Assembly (NCBI GenBank): GCA_025331565.1
Contig: JAFREQ010000026.1
Span: 2,790,001-2,854,000 of the forward strand
Reading direction: 5' to 3'
Length of the DNA: 64,000 bases
Source of the DNA: Holacanthus passer
Lineage: Eukaryota > Chordata > Actinopteri > Pomacanthidae
The translations under genes and the position numbers were made by a program. Shown piece after piece: positions 25,529-40,500 of this stretch. Each line of letters opens with the position of its first letter. Positions within the stretch are counted from its first letter, which is position 1. Under the pieces are notes generated by a model that searched no databases, was not told the origin of the DNA, and saw nothing but the letters and a program-made list of their open reading frames with translations.

Positions 25529-28500
25529 TGTGTGTTACTTTTAGAGTCAAGTTTCAGCGTTTTAACTCTTAAGGAGAGCCGCGGCTAAAATAGTTGTTTC
25601 TCATTTCTTTTGTCTTCGAGTTATTCCTTGCTTGTGTATCTGCTGGTCATCCTGTGGTCCACAGAACAGACGTTACATCTCAACATAACTGTTTAAAATC
25701 AGTCAGATAACTTGAAACAAATAAAAAAATCAGGCAACTAGTTCATCTCGAAATACTTTCTGACTTCTCTGTCTGTGGCTCTCAGCCCCAAGACCACTGA
25801 TTCATGGTTTAAGTTTTCAACATAAACATGAACAGACACATGCTTTGTTCCCATGTTGCATCTCTCTCTCTGCAGGTCCACAATGACCCGGCCTGTAGCT
25901 CCGCCCCCTACACCTGCCAGCGGTCAGTCAGCCTCTTCCTCCCCTGGGAGGGTGAAGTTCGGCTGCACGCCACCAACGTGACATTCAAAGGCCAAAGGTC
26001 GGCAGCGTGACACAAGACAACATCTTCAAATATGAAACACATGGATTTATGATTTACATCAGGATTTCAGTGTCTCATGTTGTGTTCACTGTCTGTCTGT
26101 AGATTGCAGCTGCCTCATCACATCCACGACCTGCAGCTGGAGCAGATCTCACAGTACGTCCTGGTGACGCAGCAGCACGGCTTCACGCTGGCCTGGGAGG
26201 GAAGCAGCGGCTCCGTCTACATCAAGCTCAGCCCGGAGTTTGTGGGTCGAACCTGCGGCCTGTGTGGGAACTTCAACGCCGACGTCCAGGACGACCTGAA
26301 GACGAGTTATGGTAAAGATCATTTTGTCCGTGACGTGATGACAGAGTCAGTGATTTCCTGTTTGGATGTCAGGGTTAAAATTACAGCAGTGTATTGACCT
26401 GTGAAGTATTTAGATCCTATAATTAAATACTTTTATCACATTGTAAAAATACTCCATTACAAGTAAAAGTCCTGCTTTTAAAAGTGTTACTAATTAAAGT
26501 ATGTCAGCATAATCAAGAAATTGTACTTCAAAGTTTTTAAAGTAAAAGTACTGTAGTGCAGAAAAATGTCCCCTGTGACTCCTCTACTGTTTATTTTAGA
26601 TTATTATTGGTCGTGCATTAATGTGGCATGAAAAGAAAATACTCAAGTTAAGCACAGTACTTGAGTAAGTGTATTTAGTTACATTCCACCGCTGTCAATC
26701 ACTTTATTTCAGCATGTATTCAGAATCTGCTTCACGTTGAAATATAGTCATTTAAATGCAAGAATCCCAGGAAGCGGCTTCAGCCAGTTATCGGCTGTAA
26801 GATCTGACCGCGGGCCGTGAGAGCAGCTCGGCCGGCTTTAACTCCTCTGGTCACCTGCATCAACCTGCATCCTGCTGGATCAGATTATAATCAGTCAGCA
26901 CTTAACCACACACAGATCCTGGTGCACACATCCACGCAGATCGTAATCTGACCAATCCAAACATCTGATGGTGTGATCAGGGACACTTTTCACCTCATTT
27001 ACAAAACAGTGTAAAGGCAACACATACAGTCAACGTGTAAATACACTTATAACATTTGGATCAAACCAGGAAGCAGAAAGAAATCACTGTACGACTGTAA
27101 GAGAGCAGCTTCTTTGTTGCAGCTCAGTCGAATTAAATGATGAACGACTGACCTTCATGCCTGTGGTTAACCGGTGTCTCTCTCTCTCTCAGGTGTGCTG
27201 ACTCACGACATAGAAATGTTTGGGAATAGCTGGGTGGAGGCGGAGCCACACGAGGCCCGATGTCCCATGGTGCCTTCTGACTTCCTGTCACCATGTGCTG
27301 CGGTCGAAGCTCACGTCCTGCTGGTAAAGTGTCTGATAGAAACGTCCCTGCTGAACTGAATTGACTGAATGATTGTAAATTTTGAACGATGAGTGGAAAA
27401 ACCCGTCTTTGTGTGTGTTTGTGGCAGAAAGTGGAGGAGGTGTGTGCGATGCTGCTGGATCCACCGTTTCAGAGCTGCCACGACTTCGTCAGTCCTCTGT
27501 CCTACATGGCGAGCTGCTCCAACGACCTCTGCATGTAAGAGCACCAGCTTCAGATCTGCCTGCTCAGACACTCATATGGGAATGTAGCAATTTGGTTTTG
27601 AGATCTTGTGATAATTTGGAGCATCTAAATGGAAAATATTCATCCTCAGGGGAGCATGAATGTGAGGAGTAAATACCAATGTGAGTTTTTGGGAATTGGG
27701 AATTCGATACAAAGTTATTTTACTTCCACTTTTTTAAATGACTTTCACTTTCTGTGCTATTTCTGAGTCAGTTATCTTGAGTTAATTTCTTTTCTGATAA
27801 CTTTCTGTTGTACATTTCTGGCTTTGGTGCCTCCTGGCAGCAGCATTTAAAAATACACCAGTGCTTCCCAAAACTGGGGACACTGGAAATGGGCTGAAAG
27901 CAGCACAGTCTGGATCAGTTTTACTGGGACTGCTTCAAGTAATTTTCTTCTTCTCAATAATTTGATCGACTCTATAATCACATATGAATTCTACACAGAA
28001 CGCTAACAGTAATAACATCCTGCAATGCTGCCTCTTTCCTCTTGTGCTCCTCTGACTCTGCTGTGTCGAAATCTACTCGCTGTTTTTTTTAATGTTACGT
28101 AAGTTGTAGTCGTGCGTCGCTGTTCTTTATATCTTCAGCCACTTGAAGCGCGTTGTGGGATTTCCTGGATTTTTGCCTTTTAGCTCACGTCCAGAAAGAC
28201 GACTCTGAGCTCTTCTGTTGCTCTCTGCTTTAATGAAAATCCCACTCTCAGCTCTCTCGGTCGTGTCTCTTGGTGGCTCAGGTCCATGATCCTGAACGTG
28301 CCCTCCTTCTGTGGGTAACATTAGCCCTGGCAGTCTGTTACTGTTAACTCACAGTGATTTGGAACAGAGGCCTGTGCTAAAGACGAGATGGTTTACTGTG
28401 TCCAGAAACAAATTTACCTTATCGGATGATTCACTTTGACTGAGAACATTGCTGACACAGCCATGTTACAGCAGCTATAGCTTTCCAGTAAAGGCCTAGT

Positions 28501-31500
28501 TGGAAGATTTACTCAGTCAGAGACAACGGTTTTCCGTCATGATGTGGAGGAGCCGGTGGTTGTTGTTGGTTTGAGCCGCTCAGTCCGAGCTCGGCGTACC
28601 TGCCTCAGTGGCCACGCCTCCGCTGCCTCCGCTCAAACAGTCCTTCTCTGTTTGTTGCTCTGTTGAAGGTCGGGTCCCAGCGGCGATGTGGTCTGCCAGG
28701 TGTTCAGCGAGTACGCCCGGGCCTGTGCCCACGCCGACCACCCACTGCACGACTGGAGGCAGCACATTCCTCACTGTGGTACGTTCCTCCAGGTGTTTTT
28801 AACCGTGCGTCACAGACGACCCACAAGCTTCAGGTGAACCAAAGTCCACAGGCGAGGGTCGATTCCTCCTCTGAGGGAAACATCCAAACACGTGGAAAAA
28901 CTAAAAACATTGGAGATACAGTCATTTTTCTCAGTTATTGTAGATGTGAGATGAATTTTGAAATGTTAAATCATTACTGAGATATCAGCCACAGTTGTGT
29001 CTCCATTTAGCCTATTTGTCTTTGGTGAATCACTTCCATACACTGATGATGAGCAGATCAGGGATTTCAGTTCGTGACATAAAATCAAACTGAAAATAAC
29101 ATAACATTTTAGTCCATTTAGTGTAAAAATTGTTAATATGAAATCACATCAGCCACTGAAACAATTTAGTACAATCAGATCTACAGTGCTAATCAAAGCT
29201 CAGCTGTCGAATAATATGAGCTATAAATTTATTACAGCACAATGTGAATTATAAATATAACAGCAGTCACACTGGTGTTGACATGTACTTTCACAATTTC
29301 ACTTCACTGTGCTCCGATGTTAAAGTCTGCTGCATGGAAACTCTCTAGCATCGTTCTTCTCTGCAGAAAGTTTTTGACGTGTCCACGTTGTGTTTCATTG
29401 CTTCACCAGTGAAGCAGTGCTCCCTGGGTCTGCAGTACAGAGAGTGCATCAGCTGCTGCCCGGAGTCCTGCAACCTGGAGCGGACCTGCATCGACAGCAA
29501 GCTGGCCTGCCTGGACGGATGCTACTGTCCTGATGGTGAGCTTCTACTCTGATCCTATAATCCATCAAAGACTGCCTGCAAAGTCTTCTGACCAGCAACC
29601 ACCTATTAAACCACCTTTCCTCCCTATCAATTCATTGTTCATGACTTTTCTTTTGCATCTGTCAAAATGCTTCACTTAACATCTAATCGTTTATTAAGTA
29701 GACAACATCTCCCGTCTTATCTGTATTCTGAAGCACTAATCTCCTGCATGTCTCCGTCTCTGCTGTCGCCTGTCCTCAGGTCTGATCTACGAGGACGGAG
29801 GCTGTGTGACGCCCTCCGACTGTCCCTGCGAGTACCACGGCATGTTTTATCCATCGGGACAGACGCTGCAGGAGGAATGCAACAACTGGTGAGTCGTGTT
29901 CAACCTCCCTCCTGTGGCGTCATAACAAGACTGGAAGCTGGACAACAGCTTTGATTCACCTGTTCAAATAATGTTCTTTTAATGTTGAGACCATTTTGCT
30001 TTACATGTCATAATGATGTATGAAAAAACAGGATATTATGCTGCAGACTCCGTGCAGCCCTTTTAATCTTCTCAGATCTGACCACCTGGGCTCGGTGTGT
30101 CCAGTTTCTGTCAGTGATCCTGCTGATTAGCTCGGCCTTTAATGTTCCCCACCTGTGGACGTCTCTGCTTTCTGTTTCAGCACATGCGTTGGTGGAGTGT
30201 GGAACTGCACCGACTACAGCTGCCCAGGTTTGTGCCTTCCCTCAGTGGGTGGTTCGGTTTTTACTCCAACTGTAATTCAGGTCACATTCAATCAAACTCT
30301 GTGATGGGAGGTGAATATTATAATCCAAGGATGTTCTCAACAAGCTTCTATGTTCTAAATGTCTTAACCTTGCTAGTTAGGGAACAGGAAAGGAGGAATG
30401 TTCCTACTTAGGGAACTAGAAAGGAAGAACCATCGTAGCAAAGGTCAAGGGAGGAAAACGTCTCCTTCTTTTGGGAGAAGAAAGTCTGAAGATATGATGC
30501 AAGTAAATGTGTCCTAGTTAAGAAGAAAGGCAAAGAAGGAGGCGTCAGAATAAAAGAGCAAAGAAGACAGACATTTCTGATAAAGGTTTATCTTATCTTA
30601 TCTTATATGGTGCGAGGGTATAGGATGCATCCTAGATATAGCAGTGAAGGATGATATTTTCCAGTTTGAGAGCAGCAAAACAGGAATTAAAAGGGCAAAG
30701 AAAGGCTGAAGCATCCTGGTTCAAGAGAGAGGAAGAAAGGAGCTTCCTAGTTAGGGAGATGAATGAAGGGAATAAGTGAATAACATCTCGTTCTCTCGAC
30801 AGGCGAGTGCTCGGTGACTGGCGATATGTATTTTCAATCCTTCGACGGGCGGATCTACACCTTCCCTGCAACATGTCAGTACGTCCTCGCCAAAAGTCGC
30901 AACTCAGGGAAGTTCACAGTCACCGTCCAGAACGCCCCCTGTGGAGCCGTGAGTTACGCTTAATCTGCATTGATTTTATTTTAAAAAAAAATCCTTCTTG
31001 CTGAGTGTTTTCCTTTTTCTGCTTTTGAAACAAACGTCTCTACATCTCTTGCACACCTCTCCCACTTTAGCCTCTGCAGTCCGACCGTTCTGCCGTCTCG
31101 GCTTACAGGTTCACGCAATTTGTCTGTCATGTAGATCATATCATAATTTAAGTGCTCAATAATCCCCGCTGAGTCCGGCTCATTTTCGTTCAAGAGCCGC
31201 GACTTAGTGAAATGAAAAGCCTCGAGGAAACGTCTCGATCAAACTGCGGCAGATAATGAACATGAAAAGCAAACAAAAGAGCGAGAGCTTCTTCTCCTCT
31301 CCCCTCCCTTCAAGCCTTCAATTTCCCAGCAGCCTTTGAGCCGCTCAGCGAACGGGGGGCGATGGAGGGGAGGAGGCGAGATATAAGATGTCCCACTCAT
31401 CAGAGCAGAGGCCCGAGACCTCTAACAGCCAACTCCAACAGGATTACCTTATCTGGCCTGAGTGACAGGGCTGTGGACGGCTTTGTAGTGAGGAGGGAGG

Positions 31501-34500
31501 TGAAGAGAGGCGCTGGAGGGGCGGGGGACTTGGACAGAGAGAAGGTTATGCGAAAGCAGGAGGTGAATGATGGGAAGAGTAGGAGGAGGAGGAGGGGGCT
31601 GCTAAAACCTTTTGGCTATGAGACTCGGCCACTTATGAAAGAGACGATTCATAGAGGCGGATCGCTTACTGTCAGCGACGCACAGGCTTCCTTACTTTAA
31701 AAATATCAGAGCGGCAGAGAAACTAATTGTGCTTTTACTGAAGTGACGGAGCAGAGTTTTTAAGTACTCGTGATTTCCCTGAGTTTAATGACATTTTGTT
31801 GACAGTAGCAGGTTTTACGTTCGAAATGTTGAATGTGCTCGTGCAATATGATGTTAGTCAATATAATATTAGTCTTAACAATACAATGAAATGCAGAAAC
31901 AGATAGTTTGAGACTTGCCAACAGTTTTGCTTTGATTTGCAAACTTGTGGCACTTGACTCGTGCACAGTTTCTAATTTGTCACATGCTTTATTGAAGATC
32001 TGGTTAAATTTAGGCAACTAAAACTACTTTTATGTTACGATCAAAGTTAGATCACCTTCAAGCGTCTATAATCAATATTTGATTTGAGAGTGTTTCTACT
32101 TTCCTCCCCCTCTTTTTTTCTCCTCTCTCTCTTCCCATCATCTCGCTCTCATTGTGTCCTGCGCTCCGTCTGAATTGCTGCTGTTTGGGATGATGCCAAC
32201 ATGCTTTTATCGAGTCATCTTGTCTCATTTGCAGAATTTGGACGGGGCCTGCATCCAATCAGTTAACCTTGTTATTGACGAGGATCCAAGAACGGAGATC
32301 ACACTGAGTCATGTTGGAGAGGTCTTCATGGCCGGACAGTACCGCATCTCCCTCCCGTACTCTGATGGTAACTCCCTCATCTTTTATCACCGTCTGACTT
32401 TGTTCACATCCTGCGACCGACTTCTTTCAGCGCTCTGCAGGTCATGGCAGAGACGGATTGAATGACAGCTGTGCTATTAGACAGAAATGTTCCCAATAGC
32501 AATAGGTTAGCTGTCGCATTGTGTTGCACAAAATGCCTTCCCTCTGAGTATTACTCCCTTTTCACACCAGTGTTTTCTTCGCTGCTTCTGTTGATCGAGT
32601 CAACAGCCTTTTGTGAGTGTTATGATGAACTGTGTGAGAATGATCTGATATTCTGGTACCTTAAGGAATAAAAACAACGCTAACACTTGGAGAACTTTAT
32701 GTTCCGTTACAAACAGGTTCTGACAAAGAATTTTACATTCCTGACTCCATTTAATAGTATTATCTGTCAGTCTTTGTTTATATCCGACCTTTAATGCACA
32801 AGTCTTTGCATTAGTCCGGACATAAAAAGAAAAACAAAATTAAATCTCAGTACAAACCCAAACAATCTGAAAACTGCTGCAGAAAATGAACACTTCTACA
32901 ATTTTCTGACATTTTCTCAACCAAACTATTAAGCCGAATAATTTATAAAGTTAATCAATGTCTGGAAATGCTAAAAACTAATGAAGTCTTAACTGGTCAA
33001 ACAGATGTGGTGATGTGACTTTCTGATATTCAACATCACTGCAAGTTCAACCACCCGAGGTTGGCAAAAACAAGATTTGCAGGAAGTGTTAAGTTGCTCT
33101 TTGAAGGTACTCACTCCTATGAGCCTTGTGTTTTTTCATGTGCATGGGCATCAGTCCATGAATGACACAATACATAGCCTGCAAAATGGATGTAAACGAT
33201 GTAGGATTCTAAATATTAAAAGAAGACGTTTATGCAGAAGTGAATGTATGTGCATTCATAGTGTTAACTAAATGTCCTCGTCCCACATCTCCTGCAGACG
33301 TCTTCCACATCCAGGAGCTGTCGTCCATGTTCCTCCAGGTGAAGACGGCGTTCGGCCTGCGTCTGCAGTACAGCTGGACGGAGTTCCGCCTCTACCTGCA
33401 GGCCGACGAGCTGTGGAAGGACGACACGGTGGGACTGTGCGGCACCTTCAACGGCAACATTCAAGATGACTTCCTGTAAGTGTGCGCCGGCCGACCTTTG
33501 ACCCCTCCCGCGCCCTCCGTTAACCCCCCCTCCGATGATAAAAAGCGAGAGCATACTCCTGTTTCAGAGGCAGAGAGGGAGGTGACGGTGAAGTGCTCTC
33601 TCTCTCACACTCTCTCTCTGTAATGCACACTGGTCCGGCGGCTCGGCATCAAAAGCCTCGCTCTCTGATCAGCTCTTTTAGGCGGGCCAGATGAGCGCCC
33701 AACTGGACACGCCACTTCAACAAGGAATTTACTGTTAGTGGAATAGGGGCTCCACTGTACCGTATCGTAATGGCCGACCATAAAGGGCGGATGTTGTCTA
33801 ACAGCTGTAAATGGATATACTGTACATCAAGTGGTCGTATGCTGCGAGAAAGAAAACTGGAAGTCACTTTGCCTCGAGCTCCCAAGAAAAGACTTTAAAA
33901 TGATGACTTGCAACATCCTCTATTTTATATTTTGCCTTCATCTGTTGTGTTTTTTATATATTGTTTTAGTTTTATTTAACAGTCGTTTTAGACACAAAAA
34001 ATGAAAATTGGTGTGTTTAATAGTTAAAACAAACAGGATAGTAATACAATGAGTCCATCTGAGAGGCTGAGGCAGAGGCGGGACGCTGTCATGTCAATCA
34101 CATTTTGACATTTCACAAATATGTTGGTCTTTAATCTGTGGCTGAACCGAAGAGGGCAACAAAAATATGACTCTGGTCTCAAGTCTTTTCATTGAATCTG
34201 AATGTTTTTGAATCCCCATTTTGGATGTGTATATTTTGAATGGTTGCATCGATTCCCATGTTGATAACTGGCACTTGAGGACGAAGCACTAACTTCTACC
34301 CTTTTCCTGCAGATCTCCATCAGGTATGATCGAAAGCACTCCTCAGCTGTTCGGAAACGCCTGGAGAGTCTCGTCGGCCTGTTCGACCAGTCTGAGTACG
34401 CCTCAGCTCGACCCCTGCGACACGCACCAGCAGGCCGGTCAGTTTCTCTGTATTTACCCTGATGTGTTTGAACCGCCCTGGATCCTCTAACCACTTTCTG

Positions 34501-37500
34501 ACCGTGCTTTGATCGAACTCCTCCTTCTCCTGCTCAGTGGCCTTCGCCTCGGAGATGTGTGACGTGCTGAACCAGGATCTGTTCTCCGCCTGCCACGAGT
34601 ACCTCAGTCCGACCTCCTTCCATCAGCAGTGTCGCTCGGACACCTGTAAGTGTGGGACGCCGTGCCTCTGCTCCGCGCTGGCTCACTACGCTCACCACTG
34701 CCGCCGATTCTCCGTCATCATCGACTTTCGATCGCAGATACCCGACTGTGGTGAGTCGTCAGCACATTCACGTTCTGTGTACAGGTCAAAGAGGCTGGTT
34801 TAGAGTTATGCATTGAAGAAAGAGACATCTGATTGGCCAACTGTGCTACTCGTCAGACTTCTTGTTATGGGACCAAATATCAAATCCAAGTCTCAAGCTT
34901 TCCTATCAGCTCTGTTTCGATGCCATGGTTGAGTTTCAGAACATAAACATTTAGGATTTGAGATCACAAAATCAGAGAGCTCATCTTTGACCCTGAGATT
35001 GAAATCACCTGAAATGTAAAGTTGCCATGTTTGATAATAAGATAAGGCTTTACTGACCCCCAGAGAGGACATTAGGTGTTAGAGAAGGAGGAGGTGTGGC
35101 CCATAAACATACATTGATAAAAATAGGTATGATGTCACCATGTCATGTGACACCTCACTGATCTCACCCATCAAAGTCTGTTCACAGGTCTTATTGAGCA
35201 CTATTTTATAAATGGAAAAAAACCAAATATTGTTGTCACAGGTTTGAATGTGATGATGTTGTGATGATGTAGAAGAGCACATCCAAACGATACTGTGTCG
35301 TAAGCGAGTGACAGAAAAATCAAGCTGCAGCTTCCTGTTCGGTCGAGTTATGACGCGATGTGAAAATCTGAACGTCCATCTGTCCGTCTCTGCAGCCGTC
35401 ACCTGTCCTGCCACCATGCAGTACGGCACCTGCGTGTCGTCCTGCCAGCGGCGTTGCTCCGCCCTCTCCGTCCCGCAGCACTGTGGGGAGGAGTGTGAGG
35501 AGGGCTGCGTCTGCCCTCAGGGATCCTTCTACAACCACCGAACACACACCTGCGTGCACAGGTAAGGCTGAGGGGGCAGAGTCTCCAGGTGCAAGTTAAT
35601 CAAGATAAAATGGTCTAAATCAGCCGACATGTATTTGTTTGCACAAAATAGTTACTCTTGTGTAACATGAAAGTATTTTGTTAATAAAATTCTTACATCC
35701 TCTGTTGTTCAAGCATAAAGTTCATGAATCAGTGTCCATCAGTGTTGTTTTGTCGGAGCAGCTCCCGCTCCGCCTGCTGCCGTGTTGTGGAAGGTTGTGA
35801 AGCCTGTTAAACGGCTAACGGGCTGGAGCGCCTCCACCAAACAAATCCACTCAAAGTGATATTTGTATCTGCTCTGAAGTTTAGGTCAGCCTTTAAGTGG
35901 AAAGCCTTGTATCTTTCCTGCAGACGTTATAGAGCCAGAGGACCTCGGTAATCGTGCTCCCACGTTCAGCCTGCTCTGCCCTCGAAGACACGTAGCTTAA
36001 TTCCTCTTAAATGTCCCAGGTTTTTACATCCTAGTGCGGCGCGGTATCTTACTTACCATGTGATAGAGTTACATCAAGGAATTCACCGTGAAACCCCCCT
36101 TTCATTCCCACTCGGGCCGGGGACGACACAGATATCTGATAACCAGTGAGAAAGAATTTGTAGTACAGAGGCCGATGTGTGGCGCTGGCCTATATGTTAC
36201 AAGGCTTTCAGTCTCTGCTCCACACATTTTCCTCAGCAGACGTCCACTGCAGTTTTACTTTTATAATAAGAGTTTAGTCTGAACAGATTTTTTAAGGAGG
36301 TTTAGTTGTGGATTTGACAACTTGAGCACTCGTTTCACCTCCTAAATCCTGCTTATCTGTCTCCTATCCACTTACCTTTAATGCTCTGTTTAAGGGAGCA
36401 CTAAGCCTCTTTAACACAATTCTTCACACAATGACGAACAAACTGAGCTGTGTTTACATCATTTAAAGCCTGATGGGTAATTTTGAAAATCTTTGGACAT
36501 TTAATAAAAAAACTGTTTGTTCATACTTCAATTCAAAACACTCACTTTGTGTTGTGTCTGTCACGTAATTGCATCAGTGATCTGAGTTTGTCTCGTGTGT
36601 GTTTTTGTGCTTTTTGTTTTCCCGGTGTGCTTTTCCAGGAGCGAGTGTCCCTGCAGTTTCCTCGGAGCAGATTATGAGCCGGGAGATGTGATCATGACGT
36701 CAGCAGGTGTTCAGTAAGATCCCGTTGTCCTCGTCTTAACTCTCAAAACATTCCTACATTTTTCATACCTTAATGTTGTTTAATGATGATGATTAAAGAA
36801 ACGCTTTTCACCGACTTCAGACAAGGTTCCTGTTCTACTAGTCCTACCAGTAGTGGAGCAAAAAAGTTAAATCACACGAGTGAAGAATAATGAAAACATA
36901 TGAATATATTTAAAAAAATATGTGATCAAGAAGGACATGAGTAAAAACTGCAATCACACTGGAACTGTCTTCAAGAGATGTTTGTGTTTAAGTTCATGTT
37001 TATTCATGTATTAACTGAGCCCAATCTAGTTTTTGTATTTACCTTCATCATCATCATCATCATCGCCATCATCATCGTCATCATCATCATCATCATCATC
37101 GTCGTTCTGTCTTCTCTGTGTTCCCTGACAGACTCTGTTTGAACGGTAAACTGGTGTCCCAGACAACAGACAGTGGTAAGAGACTTTAATCAGAAATGTT
37201 TTTCATTTCATGTTGTTTCTTAAACTGATATTAACGGGGTGATGCTTCGTTCAACACGTCACATTAATGTGTATTATTCTACAATACACAGTCTTACACC
37301 TTATAGGCACAATCACAGAAATGAACACAGCCATGGAAAAATTAAAAGAAGCTAAACTGTTGTGGAAACAAAACATAGAAGGATGAGAGAGGATGACAGA
37401 ACGGACCAGGTGTCTGAGACTGGATCTTTACTGTTTGTTAAAGGCAGTTCTCTCCTCCTCTTACAGACAGGTTGTGTCCGGCCGGTCAGCTCTACCAGAA

Positions 37501-40500
37501 CTGCTCAGAGGGGGACGATGGCCTCCTGTCAGGAAGGGGCGTGGCCTGCGAGCGCACCTGTGAATCCTACCTGCTCAACCTCACCTGCTCGACACATGAG
37601 CCCTGCGTGGCCGGATGCGCCTGCCCTCCTGGGTGAGTGACGCCTTCCATAAAAAACTTATTTTGCCCAGTAATAAATATTGTATATGGACATTCAGGAC
37701 TGACACTGTTACAATGAAATAATTTAAACAAATTGAAATTCACTTTGCCATTTTTTCATGCATGATAATATGGCAAAAAAAAACCCCATCATAATTTTAA
37801 TGTTTGAATATGCATCACTGCTGACAACATTAAAACACACGTTGGATTAATTTTATAATTAAAAGTGGATGTTAAATGGAGTTTGCACTTGAAAATAAAA
37901 ATGCAAACTGAGCTGTTTCTTTTACTAATATATATAATATATTATCCTGCAAATTTATGACACATTAACTCTCCATAGAGAGGTTGTCCTTGATGCCCTG
38001 AGGTTGACTTTTGCAGGGATGACATTTTTATTCTTGACTTGTTCGTGACCTGAGAGTTAGTGACTGGAAGACTGTTGGTTTTAGTCGTCATAGCATTTTT
38101 TTGATGACTGTTGTTACAGAAACTCAAATCCCACTTTGATGTGTTGGTCTTGCTCAGCTGTCAGGTATGGAGGTGTGCACACGTGTGAAGGTGAATCAGT
38201 GTGACCTTTGTCTTGGTAAATAAAGGTTAAGAAGTGACTGTGTAGGTTTGGTGAAACCTAAAGCTCTGAGTGTAGCAGGCTGACTGTGCCACTGAAGCCG
38301 GGGTCAGCGGGGGGTCGGCCTGCACACTGGTTAAAGGCTGTATAAAAATGTCACAGGAGCCAGGAATAATCCTCCTCCTGCAGGAGGATGGCGCTGGGTC
38401 AAGGGTCAAAAAACCCCTGCCCCTGGTGACGCTGGTTACCTGAGGGGAGGGGAGGCGTCTTCATTTGGAGATTTTCAGGCAGGACCAGTGCTAACATTGA
38501 GGACTAATTCTGATAACACAGCGAGTCATGTTGGAGTGTTTGCTGCTCCCATAAAAATGTGTTCAGGGTTTTAAAGCTTTTTCTTTTGTACTGATTGTGG
38601 AAAAGAGACTGTGGCCTAAATGGCCTCACAGCTCGGCTTTGATCCTGGGAGCTTTTAAAAACTCGTGTTTTTCATTGACTGCTGATGATAATGATGCTGT
38701 TTTTCAGTTCCTCTCTTGAGCAAACAAGAACATTAAAAACATTTTTTCAAAGTTTTGAAGTTCACCTCCCTCAGTTGAAATTGTTCATTTGGTCAGAACC
38801 TGTAGTTTTTCATGAGGCGATGATGTTTTTTCGTGTCCCATCCTGTGAGCAAACATATTTTTTGATGAGTCTTAGATAATCTGTAGTAAGTGTTATTGAT
38901 TAATCTGTCAACTATTTTCACGATTAATCGATTAATGGTTTAGTCTATAAATTGTCAAACAATTATGAAAAATGTTCATCCCAGAGCTCACAGTGACGTC
39001 CAAAACCTTCATTAACTGTCATAAATGGCAAAGAAAAGCAGCAAATTCTTACATTTAAGAAGCTGGAACCAGCAAATGTTTTTGGTTGGAAAAACTACCG
39101 AAATGATTAATGGATTCTGATTCGGTCGACTCGTCGATTAATCGACTAATCGTTGCAGCTCTAATCTGTCGGAGACAAAAGTCCTTACATCCAGCAGATG
39201 AGGTGGACAGACATCACGGAGCAGATTTCGGTCACCTGATCCCTGTAATCTCCTCTGGCTGTCGGCCTGAAAGGAGGTTAAGTGGTTTCATTCTGTGACA
39301 TCGACCAGGAGTCATCCTGATTACAATATGCACAGACAGGGGTCAGTTTAAACACATCGCAGCTTATGACACGTTTGTACAGATTATATAGCTGAAAGAT
39401 GGGATTTCCACACCAGACAACAGAAGCTCTGTGTTGTTGGATACGTCACAAACAGACACTTGATATGTAATTAATGATCTTTACATTTCTCTTTCACCTT
39501 AATGTAGAACTTAGAAGAGAGGAAGCATAAACACAGCAAGAATATATGAAAGTAAAAACACTAAAATTAAAAAGTAAAAGACAAAAACACACAAAAACAT
39601 ATTTGAAGACACAATGTGCATATTAGATTATATTTGCTTGAGATCCCATAAAATAACCAGTGATCCCCTTGAAAGACCCAACAAAAAAGACAAACCACAT
39701 AAAATCTCAACACCAGAGACGGACTGACTTTTTTTTAAACATGAACATGTGACACAAGTTTTTTGATGAGGATCCTTTAAATGTAGTTATTAAAGAATTG
39801 CGAGTGACATTTCACAGTTGAAAGATTTAGTCAACACAACAGTAAAACTGCATTTTTTTGCTAAATGTCTTTTTTGGTTTATTGGAAAACACATGAAAAG
39901 TAAGTTAATACAAGAGGAAGAGCTCAGGATGTTTGTCCTTGAGCCAGTTGGTCAAAGCAAGTGACACATGTTCATAATGAAGCTCCTCCTTCCTCAGCAT
40001 CAAACACAGAGACACAGAGAAAAGCTCAGACAGGAACGGAGACGCCGTGTCGTCATGTTCGACCCTGCGTCTCCTCTGCCGACCTCACCGGCGTGATTCA
40101 TTCATTCCTGCTCTCCGCTTCGAGCAGGCTGACCTTTCCGATGATGAGACTCTAAATCCCGTTCCCAGAACACAGGTCATGGCGCAAGTGTTTAATAACT
40201 GACTGGAACCTGATAGTTTGTGAACTCATTTAGTGATAAATATGGACAAAGAGACCTCATTCAGCCGATCACGACTTCATCAGTGATGCGTTCAGTCGTA
40301 AGTCTGATCTTTAGAAACCTTTTCTCAGTTGGCTTGTTTTCACAGACACAGACTTTAACTCATATCCAACAGATCAGACGCAGAATCGTTGCATGAATGA
40401 AACAGAATTAAGCTGATTATCGACCGTCTTAAGTTAGAATTTGTCTCTTCGGTACTTTGATTCCATCAGCTTCATTTTTCTTGGCTCCATGGACCTGATA

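Noticed and set aside
31362..31700. 112-codon frame in otog intron 15
   Set aside because: Arg/Gly-rich peptide from a purine-rich stretch, with no splice sites in phase and no domain.
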